This document shows, piece by piece, positions 8,004-17,848 of a stretch of 64,000 bases of DNA. The stretch spans positions 114,521 through 178,520 of the forward strand of contig NZ_FNOU01000004.1 in the NCBI RefSeq assembly GCF_900107125.1. The letters are read 5' to 3'. Position numbers and translations under genes: made by a program. The DNA comes from Eubacterium barkeri (lineage in GTDB: Bacteria > Bacillota > Clostridia > Eubacteriales > Eubacteriaceae). A model generated the notes under the pieces. It saw only the letters and a program-made list of their open reading frames with translations. It was not told the DNA's origin and searched no databases. Within the stretch, counting starts at the first letter, position 1. Each line of letters starts with the position of its first letter.

Positions 8004-9011
8004 ATGTCAAAGAACATCAAGAAATCCTATATTGTCAATTCTATCGCCATTCTTGCTATTTTTGCTATTATTTATTCGCTGATTACTTTTAAAATTGTCT
8101 CTACTTATTTTAGTGGTATTGTTATTCTGACCTGCATTATGATTATTATGGCTCTGAGCCTGAATATTGTTGCGGGTTTTCTGGGTGAAATGGCCCTGGG
8201 TCATGCTGGGTTTATGGCCATTGGCGCCTATGTAGCGGCTAGTGTCAGTCTGGCTGTCACCGGGGCAATGCCAGAATTTCCGCGGCTTATTCTACTCATT
8301 ATTTCGTCCCTGGTTGGAGGGATTGCAGCCGGTGCCGTGGGTATTCTCATTGGGACGCCCAGTTTGCGGCTTAGGGGAGACTATTTAGGGATCGTGACCA
8401 TTGGCTTTGCCGAAATCATTCGAATTTTCTTTGTCAACTTCGAACCCACCGGTGGTGCCCAGGGCCTTAAAGGGATTCCTCGTTTAGCGGGTTTGGGTTC
8501 GGTATATTGGGTGATGATCATCGTTACAGTGCTCATTTTTACCTTGGGACGTTCCCGATACGGACGGGCCATCATGTCCATCCGGGAGGATGAAATTGCA
8601 GCGGAAGCTGCAGGGATTCCCACCACCAAAGTGAAGGTTCTGGCCTTTACCATTTCCTCCTTTTTTGCAGGAATTGGCGGCTCTTTATATGCTCACTACC
8701 AGGGATATCTGGACCCCAGTAAATTTCAGTTTATGTTTTCCATTGAAATGTTCGTGATTGTTGTCCTTGGGGGGCTGGGAAGCTTGACCGGCTCCATTCT
8801 ATCGGCCATCGTTTTGACCGTGCTTCCGGAACTCCTGCGTCAATTTTCGGAATATCGACTTCTGGTATACTCTTTGGCCCTTATCATTATGATGATTTTC
8901 AGACCCCAGGGAATGCTCGGCCGTTATGAATTCTCCCTGACCCGGTTTATTGAAGGGCTCATGGATAAGCGGCGTAAAGCCAGTGATTCACTAGATGGGG
9001 GTGACATGTAA
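8004..9011 (+). CDS. livM: Branched-chain amino acid ABC transporter permease LivM
   Basis: 335 residues with about eight to ten membrane segments; the LivM hallmarks LSLNIVAGFLGEMALGHAGFMAIGAYVAA and RGDYLGIVTIGFAEIIRI are present, as is VVLGGLGSLTGSILSA near the end. It partners LivH. The charged C-terminal tail (MDKRRKASDSL) is cytoplasmic. The stop overlaps the livG start in a TAATG arrangement. Confidence 0.94.
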   Translation: MSKNIKKSYIVNSIAILAIFAIIYSLITFKIVSTYFSGIVILTCIMIIMALSLNIVAGFLGEMALGHAGFMAIGAYVAASVSLAVTGAMPEFPRLILLIISSLVGGIAAGAVGILIGTPSLRLRGDYLGIVTIGFAEIIRIFFVNFEPTGGAQGLKGIPRLAGLGSVYWVMIIVTVLIFTLGRSRYGRAIMSIREDEIAAEAAGIPTTKVKVLAFTISSFFAGIGGSLYAHYQGYLDPSKFQFMFSIEMFVIVVLGGLGSLTGSILSAIVLTVLPELLRQFSEYRLLVYSLALIIMMIFRPQGMLGRYEFSLTRFIEGLMDKRRKASDSLDGGDM

Positions 9012-9769
9012 TGGCTGTTTTAGAAGCGAAAGATGTAACCATGCGTTTTGGTGGTCTGACAGCTGTGGATCACTTTAACCTCTCCCTTGGAAATAATGAG
9101 CTGGTGGGCTTGATTGGCCCCAACGGTGCCGGGAAAACCACCATCTTTAATACCCTGACGGGGGTGTATGAGCCTACCGAAGGGGATGTCCTCATTGAAG
9201 GAAAGAGTATTCTGAAGAAAAATCCCCATCAGGTGGTGGCCATGGGTGCGGCCCGGACTTTCCAGAATATTCGTCTCTTTAAGGATCTGACCACCATTGA
9301 AAATGTGGAGATCGCTTACAATAATTTTATCAAATATAATCTGGCCCAGGGGATGTTCCGTTTACCAAAATTCTGGAAGGAAGAAAAACGGGCCTACGAT
9401 GAGTGTCGGAAGTTGCTTGATATCTTCGACATGGGGGAATATGAACAGACCAAGGCAAAAAACCTGCCCTATGGCCAGCAGCGTAAGCTGGAAATTGCCC
9501 GGGCATTGGCATCGAATCCCAAAGTACTGATGCTGGATGAACCTGCTGCCGGGATGAACCCTAATGAAACCGCAGAGTTAATGGAAACCATTCACTTCAT
9601 CCGGGAGAAATTTGATATCACGGTGCTCCTCATTGAGCATGACATGCAGCTTGTCATGGGGATCTGTGAACGGATCCTGGTGGTGGATTATGGAAAGACC
9701 ATTGCAGAGGGGACACCGGATGAAATCAAAGTCAATCCGGATGTTATCCGAGCCTATTTAGGCGATTGA
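9011..9769 (+). CDS. livG: Branched-chain amino acid ABC transporter ATPase LivG
   Basis: 252 residues with the ABC ATPase core: Walker A GPNGAGKTT, the LivG-specific GAARTFQNIRLFKDLT, ABC signature LPYGQQRKLEIARAL, Walker B VLMLDEPAAGMNP and the H-loop LLIEHDMQLVM. It hydrolyses ATP together with LivF to drive import. The ABC signature has PYG in place of LSGG, as is usual for LivG. It starts inside the livM stop codon. Confidence 0.95.
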   Translation: MAVLEAKDVTMRFGGLTAVDHFNLSLGNNELVGLIGPNGAGKTTIFNTLTGVYEPTEGDVLIEGKSILKKNPHQVVAMGAARTFQNIRLFKDLTTIENVEIAYNNFIKYNLAQGMFRLPKFWKEEKRAYDECRKLLDIFDMGEYEQTKAKNLPYGQQRKLEIARALASNPKVLMLDEPAAGMNPNETAELMETIHFIREKFDITVLLIEHDMQLVMGICERILVVDYGKTIAEGTPDEIKVNPDVIRAYLGD

Positions 9770-9784
9770 TGGGAGGAGGATGCC

Positions 9785-10489
9785 ATGTTAAAGGTTAAAG
9801 ATTTAAATGTATACTATGGTAAAATCCATGCCATCAAGGGCATTGATTTTGAGGTGAACGATGGAGAAATTGTGACCCTCATCGGAGCCAATGGGGCGGG
9901 TAAAACGACCACCCTTAAAACCGTTTCGGGCCTGTTGCGGCCTGAAAGTGGTGTCATCTCATTTAATGGAGAGGACATTACCAAGGTGAAGGCTTTTCAG
10001 ATTCCGGATTTGGGAATGGCTCATGTCCCAGAGGGACGTCAGGTCTTTGCCGAAATGTCTGTTTACGAAAATTTGATGATGGGCGCCTTTATCCGAAAGG
10101 ATAAGCGGGAGATTGCCTCGGATATGGAAATGGTTTATACCTATTTCCCAAGGCTTAAGGAACGTGCCAAGCAAGTGGCTGGCACCCTGAGCGGCGGGGA
10201 ACAGCAGATGCTGGCCATGGGCCGGGCACTGATGACCAAGCCGAAGATGATTTTATTGGATGAGCCCTCTATGGGATTGGCGCCCATATTGGTCGATGAA
10301 ATCTTCAGCATGATCCAAACCATCAATAATGCTGGCGTGACCGTGCTTTTAGTGGAGCAAAATGCTAAAAAGGCCCTGCGCATTGCCAATCGGGCCTATG
10401 TACTGGAAACGGGAAAGATCAAGCTTTCCGGCGATGCCCAGGAATTAATGACAAATGACGAAGTCCAGTCCGCTTATTTAGGTGGATAA
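9785..10489 (+). CDS. livF: Branched-chain amino acid ABC transporter ATPase LivF
   Basis: 234 residues: Walker A GANGAGKTT, LivF-type GMAHVPEGRQVFAEMSVYEN, signature LSGGEQQMLAMGRAL, Walker B MILLDEPSMGLAP and H-loop LLVEQNAKKAL. It is the second, shorter ATPase of the system. GGGAGGAGG precedes the ATG. It is the last gene of the operon, and a terminator follows at once. Confidence 0.95.
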   Translation: MLKVKDLNVYYGKIHAIKGIDFEVNDGEIVTLIGANGAGKTTTLKTVSGLLRPESGVISFNGEDITKVKAFQIPDLGMAHVPEGRQVFAEMSVYENLMMGAFIRKDKREIASDMEMVYTYFPRLKERAKQVAGTLSGGEQQMLAMGRALMTKPKMILLDEPSMGLAPILVDEIFSMIQTINNAGVTVLLVEQNAKKALRIANRAYVLETGKIKLSGDAQELMTNDEVQSAYLGG

Positions 10490-10495
10490 TACGAT

Positions 10496-10524
10496 GAGCC
10501 TGGGTAAAAACCCAGGCTCGTTTT
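10496..10524 (+). terminator. Terminator of the liv operon
   Basis: 10-bp stem GAGCCTGGGT (10496-10505) with ACCCAGGCTC (10510-10519), AAAA loop, then GTTTT. Confidence 0.85.
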
Positions 10525-10569
10525 ATGCGTCGATTCTGTGGGAAAACTTATGAAGCCAGGGTAAAACCC

Positions 10570-10598
10570 TTGATTCAAATTTTTCACTATGTTATACT
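10570..10598 (+). promoter_or_regulatory. Promoter of the tig-clpPX block
   Basis: TTGATT (10570-10575), 17-base spacer, TATACT (10593-10598) with a TGn extension directly before it. The trigger-factor ATG is 44 bases downstream. No CIRCE or CtsR-type repeat was spotted around it. Confidence 0.7.
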
Positions 10599-10641
10599 GA
10601 ACAAATTGAGAAAGAATATATATAGAGTGTTGGAGGATACA

Positions 10642-11931
10642 ATGAGCGCAAAGATTTTAGGAACGGAAAAGAATGTCGTTACCATGGAATTAACCATTGT
10701 CGCTGAAGATTTTACAGCAGCAATTAATCAGGCTTATCAAAAGAATAAGAAATATTTTTCAATTCAGGGCTTCAGAAAGGGTAAAGCACCCCGGAAGATT
10801 ATTGAAGCTCACTATGGCAAAGGTGTCTTTGTCGAAGATGCCATCGATTTTGCTTTCCCTGGCGCCTACAAGGATGCCCTGGAAGAAACCAAAATTGAAG
10901 CCGTGACCCGGCCGACTCTTGAAAAGGTCGAAAAGGTGGACGAAGCAGAAGGTGCAATCTTTATCGTCAAAGTTGGGGTTAAGCCGGAAGTTACCCTTAA
11001 AGACTATAAAGGGGCAGAAATCAATAAACTTGAGCCCGAAATTACCGAAGAAGATATTGCCGCCAAGCTTGCAGAAATGCAAAACCAAAACGCCCGGATT
11101 ATTTCTGATGATGAAGCAGCCGCTAAATTAGGGGACACGGTCATCATTGATTACGAAGGCTTTGTGGATGACGAGCCTTTCATTGGCGGTAAGGATGAAG
11201 GCCATAGCTTAGAGCTGGGCAGCAACACCTTTATCCCAGGCTTTGAAGATCAATTAGTCGGGGCTAAAAAGGACGATGCCGTCGATGTTAAGGTTACCTT
11301 CCCAGAAGAATACCATGCGGATAATCTGGCGGGTAAGGATGCTGTCTTTAAAGTCGTGGTAAAGGAAGTTCAGGTAAAGGAATTACCCGTGCTGGATGAT
11401 GAATTTGCCAAGGATGTCAGCGAATTTGATACCTTAGATGAGCTGAAGGCCGATATTTCTGAAAAATTAAAGGAAGAAAAGACCCGTACCCTTCGCGCTG
11501 ACGCCGAAAGAGCGGTTATTGAATTTGCCATCGAAAATGCAGAGCTGGAAGTGCCGGACCTGATGATCGAAGAAGAAGTGGATCGCAGCATGGAAAGCAT
11601 GGAACAGCAGATGAAGGCTCAGGGAATTTCCCTGGACGACTACTTCAAATTCACGGGTAGCAGCCGTGAAGATTTCCGGGAAAACATGAAGCCAGACGCT
11701 GAAAAGAACATCAAGATGGAATTAGTCCTGGCAGATATTGCGGAAGCTGAAGCGATGGCAGTGACTGAAGAAGAAATGGATGCAGAGATTAAAGTCTACG
11801 CCGATGCCTTCAACCATGAATTTGAAGCCTATAAAGAAACCGTGGATGACAGAATGCGTGAATACCTGGATGCCAACATCAAACGGAAAAAGACCGTAGA
11901 CTTCCTGGTTGACGCTGCAGTACAGAAATAA
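10642..11931 (+). CDS. tig: Trigger factor (ribosome-associated chaperone and prolyl isomerase)
   Basis: 429 residues from ATG 10642 behind TTGGAGG. The N-terminal ribosome-binding domain contains GFRKGKAPRKIIEAHYGKGV, matching the GFRxGKxP signature that docks on L23. The central FKBP-like prolyl isomerase domain (GDTVIIDYEGFVDDEPFIGG; LELGSNTFIPGFEDQLVG) and the helical C-terminal domain follow. It holds nascent chains at the exit tunnel. Its place in front of clpP/clpX is the usual bacterial arrangement. Confidence 0.96.
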   Translation: MSAKILGTEKNVVTMELTIVAEDFTAAINQAYQKNKKYFSIQGFRKGKAPRKIIEAHYGKGVFVEDAIDFAFPGAYKDALEETKIEAVTRPTLEKVEKVDEAEGAIFIVKVGVKPEVTLKDYKGAEINKLEPEITEEDIAAKLAEMQNQNARIISDDEAAAKLGDTVIIDYEGFVDDEPFIGGKDEGHSLELGSNTFIPGFEDQLVGAKKDDAVDVKVTFPEEYHADNLAGKDAVFKVVVKEVQVKELPVLDDEFAKDVSEFDTLDELKADISEKLKEEKTRTLRADAERAVIEFAIENAELEVPDLMIEEEVDRSMESMEQQMKAQGISLDDYFKFTGSSREDFRENMKPDAEKNIKMELVLADIAEAEAMAVTEEEMDAEIKVYADAFNHEFEAYKETVDDRMREYLDANIKRKKTVDFLVDAAVQK

Positions 11932-11943
11932 TCAGGAAGGACG

Positions 11944-12531
11944 ATGGATATGAATCTGGTTCCAATGGTCATTGAGCAGACCGGTCGGGGAGAACGCTCC
12001 TTCGATATTTATTCACGGTTGCTTAAAGAACGTATCGTCTTCCTGGACGGTGAGATCAATGATGCCACAGCAAGCTTAGTGGTTGCTCAGCTGATCTTCC
12101 TGGAGGCTGAAAATCCGGATCAGGAGATATCCATGTATATCAATAGTCCCGGAGGCTCGGTTACGGCAGGTTTTGCCATTTACGATACTATGAATTTCAT
12201 CAAATGTGATGTATCAACCCTTTGTGTAGGAATGGCGGCATCCATGGGGGCATTTTTACTCTCATCGGGGGCCGTCGGTCGCCGATTGGCACTGCCTAAC
12301 AGCGAGGTCATGATTCATCAGCCCCTGGGCGGCGCCCAGGGCCAAAGTGTGGATGTAGAAATCCATGCCAAGCATTTGGTGCAGACACGCGAGAAATTAA
12401 ACCGAATCCTGAGTGCGAACACGGGACAGCCCCTGGATGTCATTGCCAAGGATACGGACCGTGATAACTTTATGACCGCTGAAGAAGCAAAGGCCTATGG
12501 TCTCATCGATGAAGTCATCGCCTCACGATAG
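11944..12531 (+). CDS. clpP: ATP-dependent Clp protease proteolytic subunit
   Basis: 195 residues with the Ser-His-Asp triad at Ser100 ([11 protein letters not shown]), His125 ([12 protein letters not shown]) and Asp174 ([20 protein letters not shown]). It forms the barrel-shaped protease that degrades substrates unfolded by ClpX, which is encoded next, 15 bases downstream. The start is ATG 11944 or ATG 11950; the former follows AGGAAGG. Part of a tig-clpP-clpX transcript. Confidence 0.96.
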   Translation: MDMNLVPMVIEQTGRGERSFDIYSRLLKERIVFLDGEINDATASLVVAQLIFLEAENPDQEISMYINSPGGSVTAGFAIYDTMNFIKCDVSTLCVGMAASMGAFLLSSGAVGRRLALPNSEVMIHQPLGGAQGQSVDVEIHAKHLVQTREKLNRILSANTGQPLDVIAKDTDRDNFMTAEEAKAYGLIDEVIASR

Positions 12532-12546
12532 AAGCGAGGGATTATC

Positions 12547-13812
12547 ATGTCAGAATTTAATGATGGAATCAACCAGGTGACCTGCTCCTTCTGTGGAAAA
12601 ACCCAATCCCAGGTGAAGCGCATGGTCGCCGGGCCCGGTGTCTACATTTGTGATGAATGCGTCGCCCTGTGCGAAGAAATCATCAGTAGTGAAGAAGAGC
12701 CGGTAGCCATTACCTATGAGGTTGTACCTGTACCCAGGGAAATTAAAGATTGCCTGGATGCCTACGTTATTGCCCAGGATGATGCTAAAAAAGCCCTGGC
12801 AGTGGCGGTATATAATCATTACAAACGTATTAACTCAGAAGTCCAGGGGGACGATGATGTGGAGCTGCAAAAAAGCAACATCATGCTCATCGGCCCAACG
12901 GGCTCTGGAAAAACCCTTCTGGCCCAGACCCTGGCCCGGATTTTGGAGGTGCCCTTCGCCATTGCGGATGCCACTTCCCTGACCGAGGCAGGTTACGTGG
13001 GCGAGGATGTGGAGAACATACTCTTAAAGCTTCTCCAGGCAGCGGATATGGATGTGGACCGTGCCCAGCAGGGCATTATCTACATTGACGAAATCGACAA
13101 GATTGCCCGGAAAAGCGATAACCCATCCATTACCCGGGATGTGAGTGGGGAGGGGGTCCAGCAGGCCCTCCTGAAAATACTGGAGGGAACAGTGGCCAAT
13201 GTGCCGCCCCAGGGCGGACGGAAGCACCCCCACCAGGAATTCATCCAAATTGATACCTCGGGTATTTTGTTCATCTGTGGCGGAGCCTTTGATGGAATGG
13301 AGGGTGTCATTGAAAAACGCCTTGAAAAGGGGTCCATGGGCTTTGGCGCTACAGTAAAGACCACCCAGGAAAAGGAAGAGGACGCCATGCTGCAAAAGGT
13401 GGAGCCCCAGGATCTTTTGAAATATGGTCTGATCCCCGAATTCATTGGCCGGATTCCCGTTATTGCCACCCTAAAGCATCTGGATGAAGAAGCATTGATT
13501 TCGATTTTGACGGAGCCCAGGAATGCCCTGGTGAAGCAATATCAAAAGATGTTTGCCATTGAAGGGGTTACCTTGGAGTTTGAACCCGATGCATTGGTAT
13601 CCATTGCCAAAAAGGCCTTGGACAACAAAACCGGGGCCCGGGGGTTGCGGGGAATTATTGAAGACCTGATGACGGACATCATGTTCGACATTCCATCGGA
13701 AGAAGGGGTGGAAAAGGTCATCATCAGCAAGGCAGCGGTAGATCATACTGCTGAACCCACTATTATCCGAAAGGATGAAGATGCAAAGGTAACAAAAGCG
13801 AATGTATCATAG
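12547..13812 (+). CDS. clpX: ATP-dependent Clp protease ATP-binding subunit ClpX
   Basis: 421 residues. The N-terminal C4 zinc finger ([14 protein letters not shown] and CDECVALC) recognises adaptors and substrates; the AAA+ core has Walker A GPTGSGKT from residue 116, Walker [11 protein letters not shown], the pore loop (GYVGEDVE) and the ClpP-docking region around IGRIP. It unfolds proteins and feeds them to ClpP. A terminator separates it from lon. Confidence 0.96.
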   Translation: MSEFNDGINQVTCSFCGKTQSQVKRMVAGPGVYICDECVALCEEIISSEEEPVAITYEVVPVPREIKDCLDAYVIAQDDAKKALAVAVYNHYKRINSEVQGDDDVELQKSNIMLIGPTGSGKTLLAQTLARILEVPFAIADATSLTEAGYVGEDVENILLKLLQAADMDVDRAQQGIIYIDEIDKIARKSDNPSITRDVSGEGVQQALLKILEGTVANVPPQGGRKHPHQEFIQIDTSGILFICGGAFDGMEGVIEKRLEKGSMGFGATVKTTQEKEEDAMLQKVEPQDLLKYGLIPEFIGRIPVIATLKHLDEEALISILTEPRNALVKQYQKMFAIEGVTLEFEPDALVSIAKKALDNKTGARGLRGIIEDLMTDIMFDIPSEEGVEKVIISKAAVDHTAEPTIIRKDEDAKVTKANVS

Positions 13813-13819
13813 CGATGAC

Positions 13820-13846
13820 AGAGCAATCATTACGATTGCTCTTTTT
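13820..13846 (+). terminator. Terminator between clpX and lon
   Basis: 9-bp stem AGAGCAATC (13820-13828) with GATTGCTCT (13834-13842), five-base loop and five T residues. Lon must therefore depend on read-through or on a promoter that is not obvious in the 24 bases left before its start. Confidence 0.75.
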
Positions 13847-13869
13847 AACATAAAGGAAGTCAGTGGAAA

Positions 13870-16260
13870 ATGAAAATTAATAATGAGAACACAGAAACCC
13901 TTCAGCCTGAAATGGGCCAGGCCTTTGAAGAACTCGAACGTTTGGCACTGGAAGTGGTAGATGGTATCCCTCTGATCCCCATGCGCGGGATGAGCGTCTT
14001 TCCTGGAATGGTCATTCATTTCGATATTGGCCGGGAAAAATCCATTAATGCACTGGAAATGGCCATGACCCAGAATCAAATGGTCCTCCTGGTGGAACAA
14101 AAGGATGCCCAAAAGGAAGATCCGGCACCAGAGGATATTTTTGAAGTCGGCTGTATTGCCAAGGTAAAACAGACCCTTAAGATGCCCGATGGCTTAATGC
14201 GCGTATTAGTAGAAATCAAGGAACGGGCAAAGATTACCCAGTACTTGTGTATCGATCCTTATTTTGCGGTGCTTTATGAAGGGGTAAAGAGCATCTTTTA
14301 CGATAACAAGGAAAACAGGGCTTTGATGCGGATGATCCGCGCAACCTTTACCCAATATATGATGATGACCCGGAAGATTGCAGGGGATATGGCTGCAACC
14401 CTGGACATGGTGGATGACCCGGACCGACTCATCGATTTGATTTGTGCGAATTTGATGCTCGACCTCCCCGAGGCCCAGCGCATTCTCCAGGAAACAGACA
14501 TTAACAAGCGTCTGATGGCCACCTATGAAGTACTGGTGGATGAAATCGAGATGGCGCGAATCGAACAGGATATCGACGAGAAGGTCAAAGAGGAAGTGGA
14601 CAAAAACCAACGGGAATATGTCCTTCGGGAACAGATCAAGGTGATCCAGGATGAGCTGGGGGATACCGATGTCATCGGGAAGTCTGAGGAATATAAAGAG
14701 CGCCTGGAAGCCCTGGATGTCAGTGATGAAGTCCGGGAAAAGGTGTTGGGGGAAATTGCCCATTTAAGCAAGGTTCCCAGCGGTTCCTCCGAATCCGGTG
14801 TCATTGAAAGCTACATCGAATGGGTACTGGACCTGCCCTGGAACACGGAAACCAAAGAGGAGATTAACGTCGGAAAAGCCCGCCGTACCCTCAATAAAGA
14901 CCATTACGCCTTGGATAAGGTGAAGGAGCGGATTTTGGAATACATTGCCGTTCTGAAACTGGCCGATAATCTGAAATCCCCCATTATCTGCTTAGTGGGA
15001 CCGCCGGGGGTGGGTAAAACCTCCATTGCCAAATCCATTGCCCGATCTTTAAACCGTAAATATGTCCGGATGTCCCTGGGAGGGATGCGGGATGAAGCGG
15101 AAATCCGTGGACACCGCAGAACCTACGTTGGGGCTATCCCTGGACGAATTCTGTACCATCTCAAACAGGTGAAGAGCCGCAATCCCCTCTTTTTGCTGGA
15201 TGAAATCGACAAGATGAGTCAGGATTTTCGGGGAGATCCCGCAGCGGCACTACTGGAGGTATTGGACCCTGAACAGAATAATACATTCACAGATAATTAT
15301 TTGGAGCTGCCCTTCGATTTATCGGATGTCTTATTCCTGACCACCGCCAATTCCCTTTCTACTATTCCAAGACCCCTTTTGGACCGGATGGAAATCATTG
15401 AGCTTAATGGCTATGTAGAAAGTGAAAAGTTGGAAATTGCCAAACGGTATCTGGTGCCCAAGCAGTGTGAAATCCACGGGCTGAATCATGAGAATTTTAA
15501 AATCAACAAGAAAGCCCTCCAGGGGATTATCAGCTATTACACCCGGGAATCCGGGGTGCGAGAGCTGGAACGGACGATTGCCAGAGTGTGCCGGGGCGCT
15601 GCGAAGGCCATTGTGGAGGATGGCGTTGAGGTGGTTTCCATTACGCCAAAGAATTTGGAAAACTATCTGGGAATGAAAAAATACACCTTTGATACCGTTG
15701 ATGGCGTCAAAGAGGTTGGCCTGGTCAATGGTCTGGCCTGGACCGCTGTTGGCGGAGAGACCCTGGAGATCGAAGTAGCTGTTCTCAAAGGCAAAGGGAA
15801 AGTCTCCATCACGGGTCAATTGGGAGAGGTTATGCAGGAATCGGCCAAGGCGGCCATTAGCTATATCCGGTCCCGGTGTGATGCCCTTGGAATTGAAGGG
15901 GATTTCTATGAAACCAAGGATATCCATCTCCATGTGCCGGAAGGCGCCGTTCCCAAGGATGGCCCATCAGCTGGGATTACCATGACCACCGCCTTGATTT
16001 CAGCTCTGACGGGCCAGGCAGTGCCCCGGAATTTGGCCATGACAGGGGAAATTACCCTAAGGGGACGGGTGCTGCCCATTGGCGGGCTTCGGGAGAAGCT
16101 AACGGCGGCCACCCGGGCAGGAGTGAAGGAGATCATTCTGCCCAAAGCGAATCTGAAGGATTTGGAAGAGGTGCCCCAGGTGGTGACGGATGCCCTGAAC
16201 ATTCATCCGGTTTCCACCATGGAAGAGGTCACCGCACTTGTATTCGGAGGTCAAAAATGA
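13870..16260 (+). CDS. lon: Lon protease (LonA, soluble AAA+ type)
   Basis: 796 residues: N-terminal substrate-binding LAN domain ([20 protein letters not shown]), coiled helical region, AAA+ module with Walker A GPPGVGKT from residue 377 and Walker [11 protein letters not shown], and the C-terminal serine protease domain with the Ser-Lys dyad Ser700 (DGPSAGITM) and Lys743 (REKLTAA). It degrades misfolded and regulatory proteins in the cytosol. Its stop overlaps the engB start (ATGA), so the GTPase is translationally coupled. Confidence 0.96.
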   Translation: MKINNENTETLQPEMGQAFEELERLALEVVDGIPLIPMRGMSVFPGMVIHFDIGREKSINALEMAMTQNQMVLLVEQKDAQKEDPAPEDIFEVGCIAKVKQTLKMPDGLMRVLVEIKERAKITQYLCIDPYFAVLYEGVKSIFYDNKENRALMRMIRATFTQYMMMTRKIAGDMAATLDMVDDPDRLIDLICANLMLDLPEAQRILQETDINKRLMATYEVLVDEIEMARIEQDIDEKVKEEVDKNQREYVLREQIKVIQDELGDTDVIGKSEEYKERLEALDVSDEVREKVLGEIAHLSKVPSGSSESGVIESYIEWVLDLPWNTETKEEINVGKARRTLNKDHYALDKVKERILEYIAVLKLADNLKSPIICLVGPPGVGKTSIAKSIARSLNRKYVRMSLGGMRDEAEIRGHRRTYVGAIPGRILYHLKQVKSRNPLFLLDEIDKMSQDFRGDPAAALLEVLDPEQNNTFTDNYLELPFDLSDVLFLTTANSLSTIPRPLLDRMEIIELNGYVESEKLEIAKRYLVPKQCEIHGLNHENFKINKKALQGIISYYTRESGVRELERTIARVCRGAAKAIVEDGVEVVSITPKNLENYLGMKKYTFDTVDGVKEVGLVNGLAWTAVGGETLEIEVAVLKGKGKVSITGQLGEVMQESAKAAISYIRSRCDALGIEGDFYETKDIHLHVPEGAVPKDGPSAGITMTTALISALTGQAVPRNLAMTGEITLRGRVLPIGGLREKLTAATRAGVKEIILPKANLKDLEEVPQVVTDALNIHPVSTMEEVTALVFGGQK

Positions 16261-16868
16261 ATGTAACCAAGTCTGAGATTATCATCAGCGCGGTCAGTGA
16301 AGCCCAATATCCCCAGGATGCCCTTCCGGAAGTCGTTTTATTGGGCCGATCTAATGTGGGCAAATCAAGCTTCATCAACACCCTGATCAATCGAAAGGGA
16401 TTGGCGCGAACCAGCTCCCAGCCGGGAAAAACCCAGACCATGAATTTCTATCAGATTAATGATACCTTTCGGTTTGTGGATATGCCAGGCTATGGCTATG
16501 CCCGGGTGTCGAAGACTGAACGGGAGAAATGGGGACGGATGATTGAAGATTATCTCCAAAACCGGGAAAATATGGCTTTAATTATTCAGCTGGTGGATAG
16601 CCGCCATGAACCCACCGAGGACGATAAGCTCATGTACGATTGGTTAGTTTATTATGGACTCGACCCCATTGTCATCGCCACGAAGGCGGATAAGATTTCC
16701 AAAACCCGGCAGAAAAAGGCCCTGGATAATATTGCTAAGACCCTGGGTCTGCGCCAGCGTTCCGATGTGTTTCTCTTCTCTGCCGCAGAACGCCGGGGAA
16801 AGGAAGAGGCCTGGGCTGTTATCGAGGCGCGGATTGCCTCGGCTGAAAATGGCCAGGGCGATGCTTGA
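16257..16868 (+). CDS. engB: Ribosome biogenesis GTP-binding protein EngB/YsxC
   Basis: 203 residues, a TrmE-Era-like GTPase with G1 GRSNVGKSS, switch region ([14 protein letters not shown]), G3 DMPGYG, G4 TKAD and G5 FSAAERRG. It is needed for assembly of the 50S subunit. The gene directly follows lon as in Bacillus (lonA-ysxC), and its 3' end overlaps the start of queG. Confidence 0.94.
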   Translation: MNVTKSEIIISAVSEAQYPQDALPEVVLLGRSNVGKSSFINTLINRKGLARTSSQPGKTQTMNFYQINDTFRFVDMPGYGYARVSKTEREKWGRMIEDYLQNRENMALIIQLVDSRHEPTEDDKLMYDWLVYYGLDPIVIATKADKISKTRQKKALDNIAKTLGLRQRSDVFLFSAAERRGKEEAWAVIEARIASAENGQGDA

Positions 16869-17787
16869 GGAGGCTGAAGTCCGACGGGTCGCTGCATCCC
16901 TGGGCATTCCCATTATCGGATTTACAGAGGCAACCCCTCTTTTAGAGATTAAACCCCATTTGGAGGCACGACAGACCACGAATGGCCCGACGCCATTTGT
17001 GGGGGTGCCTCCGGATAAACGGGTGGACTATCGTCAGGCCTATGGAGATGCCGCCGCCGTTATTGTCATCGGGCTGCCCTATACACTCAAGATGTCCCCC
17101 CCGAAAAACACCCAGGGGAAGGGACGTCTTTCTGCTTTTTGCAGGGGTGAGGATTACCACCTGCGGTTATCCCGGAAGATGGAGGCCCTCATGGCTGCCT
17201 TGAAGGTCAAGCACCCCCAGTTGGATTATCGCTTGTTTGTGGATAATGGGAAGTTGGTTGATCGGGGGAGTGCCTGGCGGGCAGGCTTAGGGTTTTATGG
17301 CAAAAACAATACCCTTATCCATCCCCAATATGGCAGTGGATTTTTTATTGGACAAATCCTGGTGAGCACACCCATCGCCTTTGTGCCAGCCATTCCCCTT
17401 AAAAGCCTGTGCGGCAGCTGCAGGCGTTGTCTGGATGCCTGTCCCCACGGGGCCTTGGAATCGGGGTTTTCTCTGGATGCCAGCCGGTGCATTTCTTACT
17501 TAACCCAAAAGAAAAAGCTGAGTGAGGTAGAGGCGCAGCGTGTACAATACTTTGTTTATGGCTGCGATTTGTGCCAGCTGGCCTGTCCCTACAACGCCCA
17601 TTTGCCAGAGGAGTGCTGGGAGGATGGCCCCATGGATGCGGCCTGGCCGGAGCTAAAGGCCCTGTCCAAAATGGATGAGGCCACCTTTGATGCCGTCTTT
17701 ACAGGGAGTGCCCTCCACTGGCGGGGATGCCAAACTCTGGTACGCAATTCAAAATTATTGCTAAAGTTTCTAGAAAAAGAATGTTAA
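16849..17787 (+). CDS. queG: Epoxyqueuosine reductase-like iron-sulfur protein (QueG family)
   Basis: 312 residues from ATG 16849 (a second ATG at 16861, closer to a possible GGAGG-less start, gives 308); the longer open frame reaching back to 16654 is a shadow of engB. The N-terminal DUF1730 cobalamin-binding region has [18 protein letters not shown] with Asp132 at the catalytic position and GKNN. Two [4Fe-4S] clusters follow: [16 protein letters not shown] and [11 protein letters not shown]. QueG reduces epoxyqueuosine to queuosine in tRNA, using cobalamin. The C-terminal HEAT repeat found in proteobacterial QueG is lacking, as is common in Firmicutes. Confidence 0.85.
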   Translation: MARAMLEEAEVRRVAASLGIPIIGFTEATPLLEIKPHLEARQTTNGPTPFVGVPPDKRVDYRQAYGDAAAVIVIGLPYTLKMSPPKNTQGKGRLSAFCRGEDYHLRLSRKMEALMAALKVKHPQLDYRLFVDNGKLVDRGSAWRAGLGFYGKNNTLIHPQYGSGFFIGQILVSTPIAFVPAIPLKSLCGSCRRCLDACPHGALESGFSLDASRCISYLTQKKKLSEVEAQRVQYFVYGCDLCQLACPYNAHLPEECWEDGPMDAAWPELKALSKMDEATFDAVFTGSALHWRGCQTLVRNSKLLLKFLEKEC

Positions 17788-17800
17788 GGTCTTTTATAAA

Positions 17801-17809
17801 TGTTATAAT
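17801..17809 (+). promoter_or_regulatory. Extended -10 promoter of gltX
   Basis: TGTTATAAT: a TGn extension joined to a consensus TATAAT (17804-17809), 39 bases before the gltX start. The region in front is AT-rich but has no clear -35 box. No T-box leader is present. Confidence 0.6.
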
Positions 17810-17848
17810 AGACCAGAAATATTACATTATATAGTAACAGGAGAGAAC

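Noticed and set aside
14206..14763. 185-residue minus-strand open frame inside lon
   Set aside because: Runs opposite the conserved Lon sequence and looks like a codon-use shadow.
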